DNA from: an uncultured Gemmatimonadota bacterium
Lineage (GTDB): Bacteria > Gemmatimonadota > Gemmatimonadetes > Gemmatimonadales > Gemmatimonadaceae
NCBI GenBank assembly: GCA_946480295.1
Contig: CAMLIT010000008.1
Coordinates: 1-64,000 of the forward strand
Length of the DNA: 64,000 nt
Direction of reading: 5' to 3'
The notes beneath the pieces are model-generated. The model did not search any database. It was not told the origin of the DNA and saw only the letters and a program-made list of their open reading frames with translations. Below are positions 53,940-63,377 of this stretch, piece after piece (position 1 is the first letter of the stretch; each line of letters opens with the position of its first letter). The position numbers and the translations under genes are program-made.

Positions 53940-54356
53940 TCACGCCTCGCGCGGCGAGGAGATCGTGAAGCGGAACCCGTCGGGGTCGCGGAGGCGGAAG
54001 GCGCGCTTGCCGGCGATGGTCATCGGCTCCGTCTCGAGGACGCCACCCCGTGCTTTGATCCGTGCGGCGAGTTCGTCGATGTCCTGGACCGTCGTGAGCT
54101 GCAGCGAGAACCCATCGCCCTTCGCCCGCTCGAGCCCCTTCCTGCCATCGTCCTGCACGACGAGGAGCTCCACGTCACCGGCGCGGAGCGCGACCGCGAA
54201 CATCCGCCCCTCGCGGCGGTACTCCCGGGCGGCGGCGAAGCCGAGCACGTCGCGGTACCACGCGACGCTCGCGGCGAGGTCGCGGACGGTCAGCGAGGCT
54301 TCGAGGCTCCGGGCGACGAGGCCGTCGCTGGGGGCGAGCGGTGCATCATTGCTCAT
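53940..54356 (-). CDS. VOC-family (glyoxalase-like) protein
   Basis: 138 residues, one vicinal-oxygen-chelate unit pair: SLTVRDLAASVAWYRDVLGF at about 20-40, FSLQLTTVQDIDELAARIKARGG, and the end KRAFRLRDPDGFRFTISSP. Possible roles are detoxification or antibiotic binding; metal ligands are incomplete, so activity is open. First of a two-gene unit with the DHFR-like gene. Confidence 0.82.
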   Translation of the reverse strand: MSNDAPLAPSDGLVARSLEASLTVRDLAASVAWYRDVLGFAAAREYRREGRMFAVALRAGDVELLVVQDDGRKGLERAKGDGFSLQLTTVQDIDELAARIKARGGVLETEPMTIAGKRAFRLRDPDGFRFTISSPREA

Positions 54357-54426
54357 GGAGACCAGGCGACACCACGTGGATTCTGTGCGCGAACGCTGGG
54401 CGAGCGGCAACGCCGACGCTCAGCGC

Positions 54427-54804
54427 TTACCACTGGAGAACTCTGCCAAGCACGACGATCCACAGGCCGCCACTCGCGAGCCCGGCGGCCGCGAATACAT
54501 ACACGGGCCACACTTCCTGATAGCCGAGCCGTGCATCCGCGTCGAGAAGCATCCACGACACGGCCCAGATCACAGTCAATGCTGCCGTGGCGATCCATAG
54601 CCGTCGCGATGGGCGCGGCAATTGGTCGTCTCGTGGTGCAACATAGACAGAGGCGCTCGCGCGGGCTCGGCGCAGGAAACCCAAGCTGAACAACACAGCC
54701 ACCGAGCCCCAGGCCGAGTGGCCGTACGCCATCGCTGTCAGGGACACGATAATCAGCGCCCAGGCGGTGCCATAGAACAGATAGAAACGAGCGCTCTTCG
54801 CCAT
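54427..54804 (-). CDS. Hypothetical membrane protein
   Basis: 125 residues with four predicted helices (about 5-25, 28-45, 70-88, 97-118) and no recognised family. ATG 54804 has GAGG seven bases upstream; a TTG at 54819 is less likely. The base composition looks more AT-rich than that of the core genes, in keeping with acquisition. Confidence 0.55.
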   Translation of the reverse strand: MAKSARFYLFYGTAWALIIVSLTAMAYGHSAWGSVAVLFSLGFLRRARASASVYVAPRDDQLPRPSRRLWIATAALTVIWAVSWMLLDADARLGYQEVWPVYVFAAAGLASGGLWIVVLGRVLQW

Positions 54805-54983
54805 CAGGATACCTCGCAAGGCCTACCACTCTCGCCCTGGCCCGCAGACCGGATCGGATCGGATGATTGATCACGACAGGCCCAGCACGGGCTCGACTCG
54901 GAGTTGTCGGTACGGCACGTCGGCGGTGACATGGTCTCCCGACGCTGGGGAGGCGGTATTGGCGACATAGTCCGCGCTTGGCC

Positions 54984-55115
54984 GCCTAACGCGTTCGGCT
55001 CAGCGGCAGGCGGTCGGTCGTCCGGGCGCCGAGCGAGTGAACAGCAATACTGCTGATCCAGGCGATGAACCGCAACGCTTCGAAGTCGCGGCGTCGGCTG
55101 CAGCGTGTGTCAGGC
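54984..55115 (-). other. Putative attC recombination site
   Basis: On the minus strand the 132-base segment begins with GCCTGAC (R'') and ends with GTTAGGC (R'); these pair fully if one G-T wobble is allowed. It lies between two unrelated orphan genes on the same strand, exactly where an integron attC would be. The inner arms (CGCTGCAGCCGACG and GAGCCGAACGCG) are only roughly complementary. No integrase gene is near. Confidence 0.45.
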
Positions 55116-55147
55116 GCCTTCCCCCGACTGCCGCGCCTCGCTCATCA

Positions 55148-55516
55148 CTACATTCCACGCGAGAAATGGTCGATGATCACTGAATCAACAGAGCCGTTCC
55201 TCGAGCGGAGCACGGTCATGAGGAAACCATCGGCGCCGCCAAGAAGTCCCGAATGGCAAGGCCGCTCGTTCATCATCTCCAGTGGCGCTCCACCAGATGT
55301 GTCGCGTGCGGCGCCCATGTGGTCCTGGATGCCGAAGAAACCCAGGGAGTCGACGAGCAGGCGGAGACGATCGGCGCTCGTGCCGCGAGCCAGAAGGCGG
55401 TGATAGTCTGTCTCGATCCTTCCACAGCGTGGCTGAAGCGTGGCGAGTCGGACCAGGCCAAGCGTGAGGACCGACAAGACGATGATGCTCTTGATTCCAA
55501 CTCGGGCCCGCAGCAT
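55148..55516 (-). CDS. Hypothetical membrane-anchored protein
   Basis: 122 residues, unrecognised. One N-terminal helix (about 8-25) is followed by a soluble domain with two cysteines (ETDYHRLLARGTSADRLRLL, GGADGFLMTVLRSRNG). GGAGGGTTCC precedes ATG 55516, a clear ribosome-binding site. It is flanked on both sides by attC-like segments, as a single-gene cassette would be. Confidence 0.6.
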   Translation of the reverse strand: MLRARVGIKSIIVLSVLTLGLVRLATLQPRCGRIETDYHRLLARGTSADRLRLLVDSLGFFGIQDHMGAARDTSGGAPLEMMNERPCHSGLLGGADGFLMTVLRSRNGSVDSVIIDHFSRGM

Positions 55517-55545
55517 GGAACCCTCCGCGGATGGAATACGGCGCG

Positions 55546-55645
55546 GCCGAACGCCCCAGCTCAGCTGCGGCCGAGCCAATGAAGAGCGCAGCGCGCAGCG
55601 CTGCGCAATTCGCAGATCGGCCGTCTGCTGCGGCGTACGTTGGGC
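55546..55645 (-). other. Putative attC recombination site
   Basis: Minus-strand GCCCAAC (55645-55639) and GTTCGGC (55552-55546) bound a 100-base dyad with GCAGACGGCCGA opposing TCGGCCGCAGC, one extra unpaired base in the stem as seen in attC structures. It follows the VOC fragment and stands 29 bases before the next gene. The R' core deviates (C for a purine). Confidence 0.4.
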
Positions 55646-55779
55646 GGTCGCTTCGTGATGCCGAACTCACCGCCGCTCGAACCACGTGGGTTCGCCACGT
55701 GCGTCGGGTCGGCAACGAAGAACACCGGGCGCGTGTACCACCGGTGAACCGTCTGAGCTCCGGCCGTGTTTTCAGTCAT
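55561..55779 (-). pseudogene. Fragment of a VOC-family gene
   Basis: MTENTAGAQTVHRWYTRPVFFVAD is the N-terminal strand of a glyoxalase-like protein with a good ribosome-binding site (GGAGG). After about 24 residues the similarity ends and the frame runs into the attC-like segment to a stop at 55561. The missing part is the entire remaining fold. Confidence 0.55.
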
Positions 55780-55971
55780 AGCCCCTCCGTGACCGCCGAA
55801 CGCCAGCTTACTCCCCGTTCGCCGCCGGCGGAACAACCGCGCGAGCAATCCTCGTCACTTTAGGCTGCGAGCACCGGGCAGAGGCCGCGACGCACATGCA
55901 GCCTTTCCGCACGCGCGCATTCCGCAAGCACCGGCGGCACATCCACTTGGCTCGCCGCACGACCGCGCCTC

Positions 55972-56012
55972 GTGCACGTTATGCCGCGTGGCACATGCGG
56001 CATAAGGTGCAC
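55972..56012. terminator. Hairpin downstream of the act operon
   Basis: Arms 55972-55987 and 55997-56012 pair over 16 bases with one mismatch around a 9-base loop. It is about 110 bases after the actF stop on the minus strand and probably ends the operon. The arms contain GTTATGC/GCATAAG, so a relation to attC-like cores cannot be excluded. The rest of 55849-56120 shows nothing else. Confidence 0.6.
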
Positions 56013-56120
56013 GCGCGCTCGTCGGGTCCCCAGCCGCGCACGAGAGGCCCCTATCCGCTCCGCTCGCGCCGACGCATCGCGCCGCCCGCACCCGCCGGCC
56101 GCCGCCCGCCGGCCCCCAGC

Positions 56121-57263
56121 TCACCCCGTCGTGTAATCCACCGACAACGCCAGCGCCGGATCCCGCACCGGGTACGCCGCCTCCCCCTGCGCGCGCCAGA
56201 GCCCGAACCCCAGCGCGCCGCCGCCGACGAACAGCAGCGCCGCCAGATCGAGCCAGTCCGGCCGCAGCACGCGCGGCATGAGCGACGGCAGCACCAGCCA
56301 GTAGACGTCGACGTAATGCATGGCGAGCAGCCAGAGCGCGAGCACGCCCATCGCCCGTGCGCTCCGCTTCACCCCCCAGAGCAGCAGCGCCACGAACGGC
56401 ACGACGAAGTGCCCGATGACGAGCAGCGCGTCCACCACGGTCCATCCCCCGCCGAGCCGCGCCACGTACCAGCTCACCTCCGCCGGCAGGTCGCCGCTCC
56501 AGATCACGATGAGCTGGGCGTAGGCGATGTACGCCCAGAAGAGGATGAAGGTGAGCTGGAGCTTCCCGAGCGCGTGGAAGTGGTCGTCGCGCACGGGCGC
56601 CTCGCTCGGCACGACCTGCGCGCGCCAGGCGAGCACGGTGAGCAGCGCGAGCGCGCCGACCATCGCCCCGCCGAACACGTACACGCCGTATACGGTCGAG
56701 TACCAGACCGGCGACAGCGACATCAGCCAGTCGAACGACGCGAAGGTCAGCGTCAACCCGGTCGCGATGCAGCCGACGGCGCTGAGCGCGCGCTGCCGCC
56801 CGGTGAGCGCCGGGTCGCCGGTGGCGTCCTGCCGGAGCGACCAGCGCCGCAGCAGCTCGCCGAGGGCGACCCACACGGCCAGGTAGACGACGGCGCGCAC
56901 GAGGAAGAAGGGCACGTTGAGATACGCGTGCTTCGCCGCCACGCGCGCGACCGCGGTCGGCGCGGTCCAGGGGTACAGCACCGGCATCGCCACCGCGATG
57001 GGCACGAAGAGCACGGCGAGGAGCGGCAGCGTGGCGACGACGTCTTCCGCGCGCCGCCGGAGGAGGACGAACCAGGTGGCGCCCGTCAGGTGCGCGATCA
57101 TGATCGTGCAGAGGGCACCGAGCACGGTCGTGAGCACGGCGACGTAGGCGGCGAGATAGGCCATCGCCGCGCGCCGCGGCTCGAGGACGGCGCCGATCAC
57201 GCACGCGACCGCCCCGATCACCGCCGCGATCGCCGCGCCGCGCATCGCGTTCGAGCGCATCAT
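56121..57263 (-). CDS. actF: Alternative complex III subunit ActF
   Basis: Polytopic membrane subunit of 380 residues with about ten helices, interacting with quinone in ACIII (quinol:cytochrome c/electron carrier oxidoreductase). Characteristic segments are ATWFVLLRRRAEDVVATLPLL, SFDWLMSLSPVWYSTVYGVY and FILFWAYIAYAQLIVIWSGDLP. ATG 57263 overlaps actE by four bases. Last gene of the operon; no cytochrome oxidase follows. Confidence 0.93.
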   Translation of the reverse strand: MMRSNAMRGAAIAAVIGAVACVIGAVLEPRRAAMAYLAAYVAVLTTVLGALCTIMIAHLTGATWFVLLRRRAEDVVATLPLLAVLFVPIAVAMPVLYPWTAPTAVARVAAKHAYLNVPFFLVRAVVYLAVWVALGELLRRWSLRQDATGDPALTGRQRALSAVGCIATGLTLTFASFDWLMSLSPVWYSTVYGVYVFGGAMVGALALLTVLAWRAQVVPSEAPVRDDHFHALGKLQLTFILFWAYIAYAQLIVIWSGDLPAEVSWYVARLGGGWTVVDALLVIGHFVVPFVALLLWGVKRSARAMGVLALWLLAMHYVDVYWLVLPSLMPRVLRPDWLDLAALLFVGGGALGFGLWRAQGEAAYPVRDPALALSVDYTTG

Positions 57264-57931
57264 GACGCCGTGTCCGTCGCCGCGAGCCCCGCCGGCGCCC
57301 TGTGCTGTGCCGCGTTCAACGAATCCACCGAGTGCAGGAAGGCGGCCGCCAACGAGTCCCCGATCGCCTCGGAGTCGATCGCCGGTTCGTGCTGGAGCCG
57401 CTGGACGTAGGCCGCGACCGCCCAGCGGTCGGCCGGCGAGAGCGCCCAGTCGTATGGCGGCATGCGCCCCTTGCCGTGCGTCATCACGTCGAACAGGTAT
57501 CCCGCCGGGAGCCGCCGCGCCGTGTCGGAGCGGAGCGACGGCGGCCGCGTCGGCACCATGTTCGACGCGACGATGCTGCCGCCGAACCCCGCCGCGCCGT
57601 GGCAGACGGCGCAGTAGATGGCGAAGCGCGACTTGCCGCGCGCGAGCAGCGCCGGCGTCACCGGCACCGGAATGGTCGCCACGAAGCCAGCGCCCTCGCG
57701 CCCCGTCGCGAGCCCCGCGGGACCGACGGTCGCCTCGCGCGCGATCGTGCCCGCCGGCGGGAGCTGCATCGCCGCGCCGTTCGCGAACACCCCGCTGCGC
57801 GCCCAGAGGTCATAGCGATGCTGCTCGCGCATGCGCTCGAAGTCGTACGGCGCGCGCTCGCGGTTCGTGCACCCGACGGCCGCGACCAGCGCGAGCGCGA
57901 ACGCCATCGCCACGGGCAGCTTCCGATTCAC
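57260..57931 (-). CDS. actE: Alternative complex III monohaem cytochrome c ActE
   Basis: 223-residue lipoprotein (VAAVGC lipobox, Cys20 region). The haem site is YCAVCHGAAGFGG with the axial Met in HGKGRMPPYDWAL. It passes electrons from ACIII to the acceptor. The start is GTG 57931, overlapping actD by GTGA. Confidence 0.93.
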   Translation of the reverse strand: MNRKLPVAMAFALALVAAVGCTNRERAPYDFERMREQHRYDLWARSGVFANGAAMQLPPAGTIAREATVGPAGLATGREGAGFVATIPVPVTPALLARGKSRFAIYCAVCHGAAGFGGSIVASNMVPTRPPSLRSDTARRLPAGYLFDVMTHGKGRMPPYDWALSPADRWAVAAYVQRLQHEPAIDSEAIGDSLAAAFLHSVDSLNAAQHRAPAGLAATDTAS

Positions 57932-58482
57932 GGCTCCTCCACGAGCGGCTCCACCCGCAGCGCGCCGGCCGCCCGCAGGTCGTCCGGCGTCGCCTCGGCG
58001 CGGCAGTGCGGATCCGCCGCGCTGACGCGCACCCAGTACCGGTCGATGGCCGCGCGCTCGAACCCCTCCACCTCGAACTCCGGCCACCAGAGGCGCGGCA
58101 GCCGCATCACGCCGAGCACGCCGAAGAACGCCGCCAGCGCCGCGCACAGCACCGTCCCCTCGAACGTCGCGACGATGAACGCCGGCACCGCGTGGATCGG
58201 CCGGCCGCCGATGTTCAGCGGGTACGACCAGACGTTCGCGTACCACTGGATCGCGTAGCTCGCGATCGCGCCGAACAGCCCGGCGCCGAAGATGAGCCGC
58301 GGCAGCACCGACTTCACGTGCACGCCCTCGGGCTGGGGCTCGCGCACGGGATACGGCGCGTACCACTCGAGATGCGTGTAGCCGCCCGCGCGAAGGCGCC
58401 CGAGCGCGTCGAGCAGCGACTCGGCGGTCGCGAACTCGGCGAGGTAGCCGCCGAGCGGCACGGAGAGCGCCGTCCGCGTCAC
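57928..58482 (-). CDS. actD: Alternative complex III subunit ActD
   Basis: 184 residues (DUF3341) with two helices (about 55-75 and 95-118) and the N-terminal domain [31 protein letters not shown] structural subunit at the membrane face. GTG 58482 overlaps actC by four bases. Confidence 0.93.
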   Translation of the reverse strand: MTRTALSVPLGGYLAEFATAESLLDALGRLRAGGYTHLEWYAPYPVREPQPEGVHVKSVLPRLIFGAGLFGAIASYAIQWYANVWSYPLNIGGRPIHAVPAFIVATFEGTVLCAALAAFFGVLGVMRLPRLWWPEFEVEGFERAAIDRYWVRVSAADPHCRAEATPDDLRAAGALRVEPLVEEP

Positions 58483-59849
58483 CGTCCCCGCTCCTCGAGC
58501 GTGTGCCGCAGCCGCTTGACCTCGTTGAGCGCCACCGAGGGCACGAAGCGCACGAACAGCAGGAACAGCAGCGCGAAGAAGCAGATGCTGCCGAACAGCA
58601 GGCTCCAGTCCACCCACGTCGGCGCGAAGAAGTGCCAGCTCGACGGCAGGTAGTCGCGCGCGAGCGACGTCACGATGATGAGGAACCGCTCCATCCACAT
58701 CCCCGCGAGGATGGCGAGCGACGCGCCGAAGAGCACCGGCACGCTCGTTCGGCAGCGCTTGAACCAGAAGAGCTGCGGCGTCAGCACGTTGAGCGCGGTC
58801 ATCAGCCAGTACTCCCAGGCGTACGGGCCGAGCGGGCGCATGACGAGGTAGGTGTACCGCTCGAACCGGTCGCCGCTGTACCAGGCGATGAACGTCTCGA
58901 CGAGGTAGCTGTACGCCAGCATCAGCCCCGTCGCGAGGATGAGCTTCGCGATCATGTCGAGGTGCTGCCGCGTGATCACGTTCTCCAGGTGAAGCACGCG
59001 GCGCGTCGGCAGCATCAGCACGAGCACCATCGCGAGCCCGGAGTAGATCGCGCCGACCACGAAGTACGGCGGGAAGATCGTCGAGTGCCAGCCGGGGAGC
59101 TGGGCGATCGCGAAGTCGAGGCTGACGACGCTGTGGACGGAGATGACGAGCGGCGTCGCCAGCCCGGCGAGGATGACGTACGCCACGCGGTACTGGCGCC
59201 AGTCGTGGCCCGTGCCCCGCCAGCCGAGCGCGAACAGGGCGTAGATGCGCCGGCGGCGCCGCGTCGGGGCCACCGCGCTCGCGGACGCGAGGTCGGGCAC
59301 CAGCCCCAGGTACCAGAAGAGCAGCGAGACCGTGAAGTACGTCGTCACCGCCGCCACGTCCCACGGAAGGGAGCTCTTGAAGTTCGGCCACACGCCCATC
59401 GTCGCCGGATAGGGCACGAGCCAGTAGGCGAACCAGGGGCGGCCGAGGTGCAGGATCGGGAACAGCCCCGCATTCACCAGCGCGAAGATGGTCATCGCCT
59501 CGGCGAGCCGGTTCACGGAGCCGCGCCAGCGCTGGTTCAGCAGGAGGAGGAACGCGGAGATGAACGTCCCCGCGTGCCCGATCCCGATCCACCAGACGAA
59601 GTTCGTGATGGCGTACGCCCAGGCGACCGGGATGTTGTTCCCCCACGTGCCGATCCCCTTCGCCACCGTCCAGACGATCGCGAAGAGGAGGAGCGCCGTC
59701 CCCGCCGCGGAGGCGCCGAAGAGCAGCCACCAGCCGCGAGACGTCGTCCACAGCGGCGACAGGATCTCGGCGCTCAGCGCGGCGTCGTCCGGCGCGCCGC
59801 GGATGAGCGGGAACTCGTTGTCGGCCGGGGAGCGGGCGGGGACGGTCAC
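58479..59849 (-). CDS. actC: Alternative complex III NrfD-like subunit ActC
   Basis: 456-residue membrane protein with about ten helices, NrfD/PsrC-like, forming the quinol site and proton path. Segments are [49 protein letters not shown] and [24 protein letters not shown] 59849 overlaps actB. Confidence 0.95.
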   Translation of the reverse strand: MTVPARSPADNEFPLIRGAPDDAALSAEILSPLWTTSRGWWLLFGASAAGTALLLFAIVWTVAKGIGTWGNNIPVAWAYAITNFVWWIGIGHAGTFISAFLLLLNQRWRGSVNRLAEAMTIFALVNAGLFPILHLGRPWFAYWLVPYPATMGVWPNFKSSLPWDVAAVTTYFTVSLLFWYLGLVPDLASASAVAPTRRRRRIYALFALGWRGTGHDWRQYRVAYVILAGLATPLVISVHSVVSLDFAIAQLPGWHSTIFPPYFVVGAIYSGLAMVLVLMLPTRRVLHLENVITRQHLDMIAKLILATGLMLAYSYLVETFIAWYSGDRFERYTYLVMRPLGPYAWEYWLMTALNVLTPQLFWFKRCRTSVPVLFGASLAILAGMWMERFLIIVTSLARDYLPSSWHFFAPTWVDWSLLFGSICFFALLFLLFVRFVPSVALNEVKRLRHTLEERGR

Positions 59850-62704
59850 GGCCGGTCGGACAGCTCGGGATTCTCGTTATGCACGGCGGCCAGGTAGCGC
59901 ACGCGCGGCTCCGTGCCGAGGTCGCCGAGCGCGGCATAGGCGCGCACGTCCTTGCGCCGGCGCACGACCTCGGACTCCGGCTCGGTCAGCGAGCCGAAGG
60001 TGATCGCCTCCGTCGGGCACGCCTGCTGGCACGCCGTGCGGACGTCGGCGCCCCGCAGCGGCCGCCCCGCCACGCCCGCGGCGATCTCCGCCTCCCGGAT
60101 CCGCTGGACGCAGAAGGTGCACTTCTCCATCACCCCGCGCTCGCGGACCGTGACGTCGGGGTTCTTCGCCATCGCCACGGTCTCGGCGATCTCGGCGTTG
60201 TAGTCGAACCAGTTGAAGCGGCGCACCTTGTACGGGCAGTTGTTCGAGCAGAAGCGCGTCCCGACGCAGCGATTGTAGATCATCTCGTTGAGCCCGTCCG
60301 CGCTGTGCACCGTCGCCTCGACGGGGCACACGTACTCGCACGGCGCCTTCTCGCAGTGCTGGCAGAGCATCGGCTGCTGGACGACGCGCGCGCCCTCGCC
60401 ATCCCCGACGACGTAGCGGTCGACGCGCAGCCAGTGCATCTCCCGGCGATTCAGCACCCCCTCCCGACCGACGGTCGGGATGTTGTTCTCGGCCTGGCAG
60501 GCGACGACGCAGGCGCTGCACCCCGTGCAGCGCGCGAGGTCGATCGTCATCGCCCACTGCGCGCCGCTCCCGTCCTCGCCCGGCGCGGCGTGCGGCTCGT
60601 ACAGCGTGAGCGCGCGTCCGGGCCGCCGCGCGCCGCGCGCGACGTCGCGATCGTAGCGGGCGAGCGTCGTCGCGCGCGCGGGATCGCGCCCCTCCAGCGA
60701 CCAGTGCGCCTGGGTGATGGCCAGCGCGCGCGCCGGCGCGGCCTTGTCGGCGGCCAGCGTCGCGCCGCCGGTCGCGTACAGCGTCCCGTTCCACACGCGA
60801 TGGACGTCCACGCCCACGCCGCGCGCCAGGCTCTCCGCGCCCTCGCGGCCGTAGCCGAAGCGCAGCACCACCGTGTCGTCGGCCACGCCGGGCAGCACCA
60901 GGGCGGGGATCCGCAGCTCTCGTTTGGCGGTCCCGATCACGACCTCGTCCCCCGTCGCCACCCCGATCCGCGCCGCGGTGCGCGGCGACAGCTCGGCGGC
61001 GTTGTCCCAGGCGAGGGTCGTGATCGGCGCCGGGAGCTCCTGCAGCCACGCGTTGTTGGCGAAGCGGCCGTCGTGCAGCCGCGGGTCGGGCGCGAACAGC
61101 ACGTCGACGCCCTCGCGGATCGGCGCCGGCGTCGGGAGCTTCGACGCGGGCAGCCGCGTGTCCTGGCGCGGGAACGCCGACCCGGGCACGACCCCGCGCT
61201 GCACCGCCTCCCGCCACCCCTGCTCGACATCGCCGGTCGCCGTGGCGCGCCACGTGGCGCGCACGAGCTGCTGGCTCGCCGCCCGCGCATCGCCGCCGAG
61301 CGCCGCGAGGAGCTCGGCCGCCGTCCGGCCGTCGTGCAGCGGCTGGACGAGCGGCTGGACGATCGACAGCGTGCCGTCGTACGCGCGTGCGTCCCCCCAC
61401 GACTCGAGGTAGTGCAGCATCGGCACGTGCCAGCCGCAGAGCCGCGCCGTCTCGTCGTCGTACGCGCCGAGGTAGATCGAGTCGCGCGCCGCGCGGATGC
61501 GCTGCGGCATCTCGAGTCGGCCCGGCGCCGTGTACGCCGGGTTGCCGCCGACGATGACGAGCGTGTCCACCTCGCGCCTGTCGAGCGCACTGGCCAGCGC
61601 GGCGAGCGAGCGCCGCTGGTCGCCCGCGCCGTAGAGCGGCGACCGCGTGAGCCAGACGGTGCGGCCGATGTTCCCGAGCACCTCGTTCATCGCCCACGCG
61701 AGGGCGCGCACGCGCTCCGACTGCCGCGGCCCCGCGATCACGATGCTGCGTCCGGCGTGCGCGGCGAGGTCGCGCGCCGCCGCGGCGAGCCAGTGCTGCT
61801 CGTCCGCGCTGGATCCGCCGGTCCGGGCGGCGCCGGCATCGCGGACGAGTTGCAGCAGCCGCGACGCCACCTCCTCCATGTCGGTCGGCCGCACGGCGAG
61901 GCGGTGGTCCGCCGTCGCCCCCGTCGGCGTGAACGCCGACTCGACCACGTACAGCCGGTTCATCCCGCCGGCGGCGCCCCGCGGCTCGCGCCGGCCGGCG
62001 AAGTCGCGCGCGTAGCGCAGGTGGAAGGGGCCGCTCGCCAGGAAGTCGGCGCCGAGCGAGAGCACGACGTCGGCCGCCGCGAAGTCGAACTGCGGGAGGA
62101 GCGTGGCCTCGATGCCCCCGTCCGCCGTCGTGGCGAGCGGCGCGTACACGTGCACGACCGCGTCGGGATACATCGCCTCGATCGCCTGGAGCAGCCGGAT
62201 CTCCGTCGGCGACGACGTCGGCTCGACGAGCAGGCGCAGGCCGGCCCCGCCGCTCCCCACGCGCGCGCGCAGCCGCGCCGGGGCGAGCGCCGTCGCCAGC
62301 TCCGCCCATCCGCCGCCCGCCCCGCCGCGCACGCGGCGCGCGCGGTCGGGATCGTAGAGCTGGAGCACGGACGCCTGCTCCATCGCTCCCGCGGCGCCGA
62401 CGCTCGCCGGGTGCTCCGGATTCCCCTCGACCTTCGTCGGCCGCCCCTCGTGGCTCTCGACGACGAGCCCCGTCGCGAAGCCGTCGAGCACCATGGCGGT
62501 CGCGTAGTGCAGCGCGAGGCCCGGCGTCAGCTCGGCGGGCGCCTTCACGTACGGCAGGATGTCCTGCGCCGGCATGCGCGTGCAGCCGTCGAGCCCCGCC
62601 AGCGCGAGCGCCGCGCCGGCGAGCCGCAGGAAGTCGCGGCGCGAGACCTCGTCGGTCGCGCCGAGGCTCTCCAGCCACGCCCGGAGTGCCGTCTCGCGCG
62701 TCAT
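59846..62704 (-). CDS. actB: Alternative complex III iron-sulfur/molybdopterin-like subunit ActB
   Basis: 952 residues with a twin-arginine signal ([13 protein letters not shown]). The N-terminal two thirds is a molybdopterin-oxidoreductase-like domain that in ACIII carries no Mo cofactor. The C-terminal third holds four iron-sulfur clusters, with Cys sets in [48 protein letters not shown] and CTFCVQRI ... [12 protein letters not shown] 62704 is chosen because it starts the Tat signal. Faces the periplasm and receives electrons from the ActC quinol site. Confidence 0.95.
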   Translation of the reverse strand: MTRETALRAWLESLGATDEVSRRDFLRLAGAALALAGLDGCTRMPAQDILPYVKAPAELTPGLALHYATAMVLDGFATGLVVESHEGRPTKVEGNPEHPASVGAAGAMEQASVLQLYDPDRARRVRGGAGGGWAELATALAPARLRARVGSGGAGLRLLVEPTSSPTEIRLLQAIEAMYPDAVVHVYAPLATTADGGIEATLLPQFDFAAADVVLSLGADFLASGPFHLRYARDFAGRREPRGAAGGMNRLYVVESAFTPTGATADHRLAVRPTDMEEVASRLLQLVRDAGAARTGGSSADEQHWLAAAARDLAAHAGRSIVIAGPRQSERVRALAWAMNEVLGNIGRTVWLTRSPLYGAGDQRRSLAALASALDRREVDTLVIVGGNPAYTAPGRLEMPQRIRAARDSIYLGAYDDETARLCGWHVPMLHYLESWGDARAYDGTLSIVQPLVQPLHDGRTAAELLAALGGDARAASQQLVRATWRATATGDVEQGWREAVQRGVVPGSAFPRQDTRLPASKLPTPAPIREGVDVLFAPDPRLHDGRFANNAWLQELPAPITTLAWDNAAELSPRTAARIGVATGDEVVIGTAKRELRIPALVLPGVADDTVVLRFGYGREGAESLARGVGVDVHRVWNGTLYATGGATLAADKAAPARALAITQAHWSLEGRDPARATTLARYDRDVARGARRPGRALTLYEPHAAPGEDGSGAQWAMTIDLARCTGCSACVVACQAENNIPTVGREGVLNRREMHWLRVDRYVVGDGEGARVVQQPMLCQHCEKAPCEYVCPVEATVHSADGLNEMIYNRCVGTRFCSNNCPYKVRRFNWFDYNAEIAETVAMAKNPDVTVRERGVMEKCTFCVQRIREAEIAAGVAGRPLRGADVRTACQQACPTEAITFGSLTEPESEVVRRRKDVRAYAALGDLGTEPRVRYLAAVHNENPELSDRP

Positions 62705-62723
62705 CGCCCTCCCCGCCCCCTGC

Positions 62724-63374
62724 CTAACGGTGACATGTCGTGCAGTCGGTGAGCCGGCGGACGCGATAGAGTCGTGCCAGCTGCTCCCCCGTCGTGCCAT
62801 CGTCCGCCGGCGGCGTGTAGCCCATCGTCGTCACGGCGGACACCGGCCGGAGGTTCGGCGCCGGATCGCGGTGGCAGGACACGCACCACCCCATGGACAG
62901 CGGCTTCACCTGCCGCACCTGCCCCATCTCGTCCACGCGCCCGTGACAGGTCTCGCATCCGACCCCTTTCGCCACGTGGATCGCGTGGTCGAAGTAGACG
63001 AAGTCCGGCAGCTCGTCCACGCGGCGCCACGCGATCGGGCGGCCCGTGCGGATGCTCGCCCGCACCGGCGCGAAGATCGCGCTCTGCCGCCACGCCGCGT
63101 TGTGGCAGGGCATGCACGTCTCCGAGGCGGGGAGCCCGGCCGTCGACGAGCGCTCGACGGTGGCGTGGCAGTAGCGGCAGTCGATGCGCAGGTCGTGCGC
63201 GTGCACGCGATGGTCGAAGGGAATCGGCTGCCGGATCGCCAGGTTCTCGCGGTTGGCGCGCGGCAGGCGCACCCACGCCATGAGCACCAGCGGCGACCCG
63301 ACGATCGCCGCGATCGCCACCACGAGCGCGACGCGGAAGATCCGGTTCGCCGACCGCGAGTAGAGCGCGCCCAC
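62724..63374 (-). CDS. actA: Alternative complex III pentahaem cytochrome c ActA
   Basis: 216 residues with an N-terminal membrane helix (RVALVVAIAAIVGSPLVLMAW) and five CxxCH haem sites: CRYCH, CMPCH, CETCH, CVSCH and CTTCH. The start is GTG 63374. First gene of actABCDEF, three bases after the upstream oxidoreductase gene, which therefore probably belongs to the same transcript. Confidence 0.95.
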   Translation of the reverse strand: MGALYSRSANRIFRVALVVAIAAIVGSPLVLMAWVRLPRANRENLAIRQPIPFDHRVHAHDLRIDCRYCHATVERSSTAGLPASETCMPCHNAAWRQSAIFAPVRASIRTGRPIAWRRVDELPDFVYFDHAIHVAKGVGCETCHGRVDEMGQVRQVKPLSMGWCVSCHRDPAPNLRPVSAVTTMGYTPPADDGTTGEQLARLYRVRRLTDCTTCHR

Positions 63375-63377
63375 CGC

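Noticed and set aside
48959..55848. Prophage or integrative element
   Set aside because: No integrase, recombinase, phage structural, replication or transfer gene and no flanking tRNA or long direct repeats were seen.
59879..62752. Long plus-strand frame opposite actB
   Set aside because: Mirror frame of ActB, which has all four iron-sulfur Cys sets on the minus strand.
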